Positions 61,192-64,000 of a stretch of 64,000 nucleotides of DNA are shown here, one piece after another. Both the position numbers and the translations under genes were made by a program. The notes under the pieces are model-generated. The model searched no databases, was not told the origin of the DNA, and saw nothing but the letters and a program-made list of their open reading frames with translations. The stretch spans positions 69,405-133,404 of the forward strand of contig CAJTXA010000012.1 of NCBI GenBank assembly GCA_910579865.1, written 5' to 3'. Origin of the DNA: an uncultured Lachnospiraceae bacterium. GTDB lineage: Bacteria; Bacillota; Clostridia; Lachnospirales; Lachnospiraceae. Positions within the stretch are counted from its first letter, which is position 1, and each line of letters starts with the position of its first letter.

Positions 61192-62148
61192 ATGAGTAGA
61201 AAACACTTAAAAAAGTATTTTTTTTGTATTGTTTTATTAATAAGCGGTATCATTTTGGGAAATTATATAGAAAAAAATTTTATTAAGAAACAGAAAAAGG
61301 AAATAGAAAATACTTTAATAGAGGAAAATAATTTTATAGATACAAAGAAGTATTTAGAAAAAAGTGAAAATTATTATAGGATAAAGGAAATAATAGGAGA
61401 ATTTCATTTAGTAGATATCAACCAAGATGGAGAAAAAGATATAGTATATTTAAGAAGAAGACAAAATATTGACGATGACAAACATTTATTTTATTCTTAT
61501 ACATGGAAAAGCAGAATGGAAAATATAGAATTGGAAGATGTATTTCTTGATATAATAGACGGAAAAACAAATAAAATATATAGTACTCCATTTGAACGAG
61601 AAGAAAAAGAATATATGCGCAGTTACTATGTAGATGAAATAAAAATTCTTTATCCAAAAGAAAATAAACCTATTTTCTATATTAGTACAGAATGTATTGG
61701 AGAAGGACTTGGAGTTCAGAAAAGATTTCGTTTATTTCAATGTAAATGGGATAAAGTAGACTTTATTTGGTCTATGGAATACGAAATGAAAACAGGGATA
61801 GAAGCAATTATACATTATTTAAGTAATTACATGACAGAGATTATAATCGACCAAGAAATAATTGCACAAATTGATTTGGAAAAAGTACTAGATAAATCCT
61901 ACTTTGAATATATAAAAAAAGTTCGATATAATCAAGAAGGCATGGTGATAAAACAGGAATATGAAACAATATCTGATATTGAAAATAGATATTGTTTTAT
62001 AGAAGTATTTGAAAAAAATATTGTGGCAAAAGCTGTTCTAGGGAATGGAGCATATGATATTGGAATGTTAGTGGTCGAATACTATTTCGAAGATGGAGAA
62101 CTGTTTTATCAATATAGATTTGAAGAGACAAAAAGGGAAGAATCATAA
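61192..62148 (+). CDS. membrane-anchored external protein, unknown
   Basis: 318 aa. N-terminal anchor (about 9-26), then a charged external region. HLVDINQDGEKDIVYLRRR resembles a calcium-binding DxNxDG repeat. No known family recognised. AAGGTG precedes the ATG. It is the last complete gene of the AT-rich accessory region. Confidence 0.72.
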   Translation: MSRKHLKKYFFCIVLLISGIILGNYIEKNFIKKQKKEIENTLIEENNFIDTKKYLEKSENYYRIKEIIGEFHLVDINQDGEKDIVYLRRRQNIDDDKHLFYSYTWKSRMENIELEDVFLDIIDGKTNKIYSTPFEREEKEYMRSYYVDEIKILYPKENKPIFYISTECIGEGLGVQKRFRLFQCKWDKVDFIWSMEYEMKTGIEAIIHYLSNYMTEIIIDQEIIAQIDLEKVLDKSYFEYIKKVRYNQEGMVIKQEYETISDIENRYCFIEVFEKNIVAKAVLGNGAYDIGMLVVEYYFEDGELFYQYRFEETKREES

Positions 62149-62308
62149 AAGAAATATATATGATTATAAACAAGAAAACTATGATTTTATTATTTTTCTC
62201 TATACAAATGTTATTTATATCAAAACATATATTATAGAAGAAACATCCAAAGCAAACTTGCCAGAATGGGGAATATGGATTACAAAAGAAACCAATCATA
62301 ATGAATAA
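62093..62308 (+). pseudogene. remnant of a paralogous gene end
   Basis: A frame overlapping the previous gene's end reads on to ANLPEWGIWITKETNHNE and stops. The paralogous copy at 62691-62738 continues as KETNHSEWNVIEYRY. The present copy therefore seems to be cut by a premature stop. No ribosome binding site. Confidence 0.45.
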
Positions 62309-62330
62309 AAAATAATTGAATGTAGATATT
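62283..62330 (+). repeat. degenerate direct repeat, copy A
   Basis: About 48 bases similar, at roughly three of four positions, to 62691-62738. Codes KETNHNE then stop. Confidence 0.5.
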
Positions 62331-62423
62331 AGTCTTTCGGCTAAAATTATATTCACCAATATAAAAAATGGTTTCATTTTAAGTCAAATTTCTTTATAAT
62401 AATTTTTTTATTTTCATAATATT

Positions 62424-62675
62424 TTATTTTAAATTCCTTCGAATAAGTTCTGTTTGTTTTATGACAGAAAGCAGATATCCTATGCCATACTTATCCACAA
62501 GGAAATAGACAAAACCTTCACCATCAATATATTCCTGCAATACCCTAGTTCTAAATTCAAAATTCCATCAATTAAATAAAAGGAGCATTAAAAATCTGTC
62601 ATAGAAACATTCTGTTTTCTGTACCCTCTGTAAGTCTTCTGCATAAAAATAACCTCTCAGTTCTTGTTTTTTAGA
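62424..62675 (-). pseudogene. broken gene, possibly IS3-type OrfA remnant
   Basis: A minus-strand frame with one internal TGA (62570-62568). The downstream piece reads FRTRVLQEYIDGEGFVYFLV then DKYGIG and ends RRNLK, which resembles the HTH of IS3-family OrfA. The upstream piece (RGYFYAEDLQRVQKTE) I do not recognise. No start codon with a site. Confidence 0.4.
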
Positions 62676-62690
62676 AATATTATATTCTTT

Positions 62691-62738
62691 CCAAAGAAAC
62701 TAATCACAGTGAATGGAATGTTATTGAATATAGATATT
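62691..62738 (+). repeat. degenerate direct repeat, copy B
   Basis: Pairs with 62283-62330. Its frame reads KETNHSEWNVIEYRY and a stop. Confidence 0.5.
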
Positions 62739-62761
62739 GATTTTTAAGCAAAGGGAAAAAT

Positions 62762-62793
62762 AGATTGATTTTTTCAGATATTTATTATAAGAT
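62762..62793 (+). repeat. direct repeat, copy 2
   Basis: Pairs with 61020-61051 (one mismatch in 32). Frame reads NRLIFSDIYYKI. Confidence 0.75.
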
Positions 62794-62832
62794 AGGAATA
62801 GGTTATTTTGAATTTAGAAAAATGTAAAATGT

Positions 62833-62850
62833 TGTAAACACTTTATTACA
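62833..62850. promoter_or_regulatory. operator-like dyad before the sugar kinase
   Basis: TGTAA-N8-TTACA, 16 bases before the start codon of the kinase, overlapping where a repressor would block. Part of it (TGTAAACACT) loosely resembles a carbon-catabolite site. Not certain. Confidence 0.35.
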
Positions 62851-62865
62851 GAAAAGAGGGATTCT

Positions 62866-63873
62866 ATGAAATTTATTACAATTGGTGAGTTACTTTTAAG
62901 ACTTTCTCCACCAAATTATGAAAAAATTCGTACAACGAGTTCTTTTCTTGTTCACTTCGGAGGAGCAGAAGCAAATGTAGCTGTTTCTCTCGCTAATCTT
63001 GGAGTAGATAGTACTTACTTTACTGTTCTTCCAAATAATTCATTGGGAAAAGCCGCCTATGCCTATCTTAAAGCAAACGATGTTCATGCCAGCAGAATCA
63101 TCTTTGATGGAGAACGTATTGGAACTTATTACTTAGAAGAAGGAGTTGCTGTACGTGCTTCTCAAGTAATCTATGACCGAAAATATTCTGCTTTTGCAGA
63201 ATATGATTATACTGATACAGACTTAGAAGCTATCTTAAAAGGATATGACTGGTTACATTTAAGTGGTATTACTCCAGCCCTATCTGCAAATTGCCGTGTT
63301 CTTTTAGAAAAGTCATTAGTAGTTGCAAAACGTCTTAATATGACAGTTAGCTTTGATACAAACTATCGTGCTAAGTTATGGGATTGGGATGAAGCAAAAG
63401 ATGTATTAAGTACTTATATGCCATATGTAGATATTTTAATTGGAATTGAACCACTTCACTTGTATAAAGATGGAAAAGATATAAAAGAAGGACTTTCCAT
63501 GCAGCCAAGTTTTAAAGATATGAATCGGGTATTCCGTGAACTAGATGCACAATTTCACTTTAAATGCATTGCTAGAACAGTACGATTTACTCATTCTAGC
63601 AATAACAATTCTCTTATGGCATTTATGCATACAGATGGAGAAACTTATGAAAGCAAGACCTTTAATTTTGATATTGTCGATCGTGTAGGAGGTGGAGATG
63701 CCTTTTCCTCTGGTTTAATCTTTGCCTTAATGAAAAAAATGGAACCACAGACAGCAATCAATTTTGCTGTTGCTTCTAGTGTAATGAAACACTCAATCCG
63801 AGGTGATACAAATATTGCAGATGAAGCTTCCATTACACGTTTGATGAATAATACCTTTGATATTCAAAGATAA
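62866..63873 (+). CDS. PfkB-family sugar kinase, 2-keto-3-deoxygluconate kinase-like
   Basis: 335 aa. N-terminal FGGAEANVAVSLANLG (sugar side), middle SFDTNYRAKLWDW, and the ATP/catalytic signature VDRVGGGDAFSSGLI with the catalytic Asp. The DTNYRAKLW segment is typical of KdgK-type kinases that phosphorylate 2-keto-3-deoxygluconate from pectin or uronate breakdown. No uronate genes lie in the window, so the substrate is inferred. AAGAGGG precedes the ATG. Confidence 0.88.
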   Translation: MKFITIGELLLRLSPPNYEKIRTTSSFLVHFGGAEANVAVSLANLGVDSTYFTVLPNNSLGKAAYAYLKANDVHASRIIFDGERIGTYYLEEGVAVRASQVIYDRKYSAFAEYDYTDTDLEAILKGYDWLHLSGITPALSANCRVLLEKSLVVAKRLNMTVSFDTNYRAKLWDWDEAKDVLSTYMPYVDILIGIEPLHLYKDGKDIKEGLSMQPSFKDMNRVFRELDAQFHFKCIARTVRFTHSSNNNSLMAFMHTDGETYESKTFNFDIVDRVGGGDAFSSGLIFALMKKMEPQTAINFAVASSVMKHSIRGDTNIADEASITRLMNNTFDIQR

Positions 63874-63923
63874 CGCAAAAATTATTATTATAAATCATGA
63901 AAAGGACTGTCGCATAAAATAGA

Positions 63924-64000
63924 TGAACTGCTCCCCGTCAAGTAGACAAGTAAAAAAATATAAATTTTTCCTGCCAGTAGATTATCTGCTGGCAGTTTTT
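63924..64000 (+). mobile_element. probable insertion sequence left end (IS3-type), cut by window edge
   Basis: TGAACTGCTCCCCGTCAAGT, followed by AGACA, has the TG start and feel of an IS3-family terminal repeat; AAAGGACTGTCGCATAAAAT just before it also resembles a terminal repeat of another element. The hairpin that follows (63971-63995) is often found ahead of transposase genes. The transposase would lie beyond the window. Confidence 0.45.
63971..64000 (+). terminator. terminator-like hairpin at the right edge
   Basis: CTGCCAGTAGA/TCTGCTGGCAG, 3-base loop, then at least five T. It may block read-through into the putative IS. Confidence 0.7.

Larger units (their letters stand above)
62149..62865. 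other. 717-base region without intact gene
   Basis: Holds the remnants at 62149-62308 and 62424-62675, the two repeat pairs, and a dyad near 62833. Read in all frames it shows broken pieces rather than a functional gene, consistent with decay between the accessory island and the sugar kinase. Confidence 0.6.

Noticed and set aside
1..64000. tRNA, rRNA and CRISPR arrays
   Set aside because: No cloverleaf, rRNA segment or regularly spaced repeat was noticed on reading.

Overview
The window reads as chromosome of a low-GC, anaerobic, motile, spore-forming member of the Clostridia, most like the Lachnospiraceae. The reasons are AT-rich intergenic DNA, strong AGGAGG-type ribosome binding sites, near-consensus sigma-A promoters, a LicT-type antiterminator site, a proline T-box, oxygen-sensitive enzymes (pyruvate formate-lyase and its radical-SAM activase, ferredoxin, hydrogenase-like sensor), CotS- and CwlD-type sporulation proteins and a full set of chemotaxis proteins. 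Species assignment is inference. No tRNA, rRNA or CRISPR array was seen.

Layout. 1-2.9 kb: beta-glucoside PTS permease and a truncated 6-phospho-beta-glucosidase behind a RAT/terminator switch. 3.0-16.1 kb: one leftward operon from a strong promoter at 16151-16179: REC-HD-GYP, PAS kinase, REC-degenerate HD-GYP, CheR, CheB, CheY-like, CheA, CheW, short MCP, HPt and a two-receiver hybrid kinase. 16.2-19.2 kb: CwlD-like amidase, a membrane protein and an SH3/GH18 glycosidase. 19.6-22.5 kb: an incomplete Tad/CpaB-CpaE-like module fused to Ser/Thr-kinase signalling. 22.6-27.7 kb (rightward): mecA, a DUF1858 protein and a pyruvate formate-lyase locus in which the glycyl-radical domain is a separate gene, then pflA and a ferredoxin. 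27.8-43 kb: housekeeping genes (MerR, DEAD-box helicase with leader terminator, TtcA-like, hemolysin III-like, phosphoglucomutase, cca, proS with T-box) plus a hydrogenase-like cytosolic chemoreceptor, a PEGA lipoprotein and a CotS-like protein. 43-49 kb: an LCP protein and a TetR-controlled set of free-standing NRPS-like parts (condensation domain, carrier protein, acyl-AMP ligase, alpha/beta hydrolase, SCP2 protein). 49.3-55.2 kb: TetR, OmpR-type regulator, sensor kinase and an ABC/FtsX exporter. 55.4-62.8 kb: a more AT-rich accessory region with a large HTH/TPR regulator, a convergent secreted-peptide gene broken at an A8 tract, a run of unrecognised secreted or anchored proteins, and decayed gene remnants. 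62.9-64 kb: a PfkB sugar kinase and a probable IS3-type insertion sequence end.

The main candidates for undescribed biology are the split pyruvate formate-lyase with an extra decoy-like small protein (23.9-26.5 kb), the TPR regulator with its frame-disrupted peptide gene (55.4-57.4 kb), the stand-alone NRPS-like operon with paired operators (44.4-49.0 kb), and the hydrogenase-chemoreceptor fusion (32.9-34.9 kb). All functions are read from sequence motifs only; no search was run.
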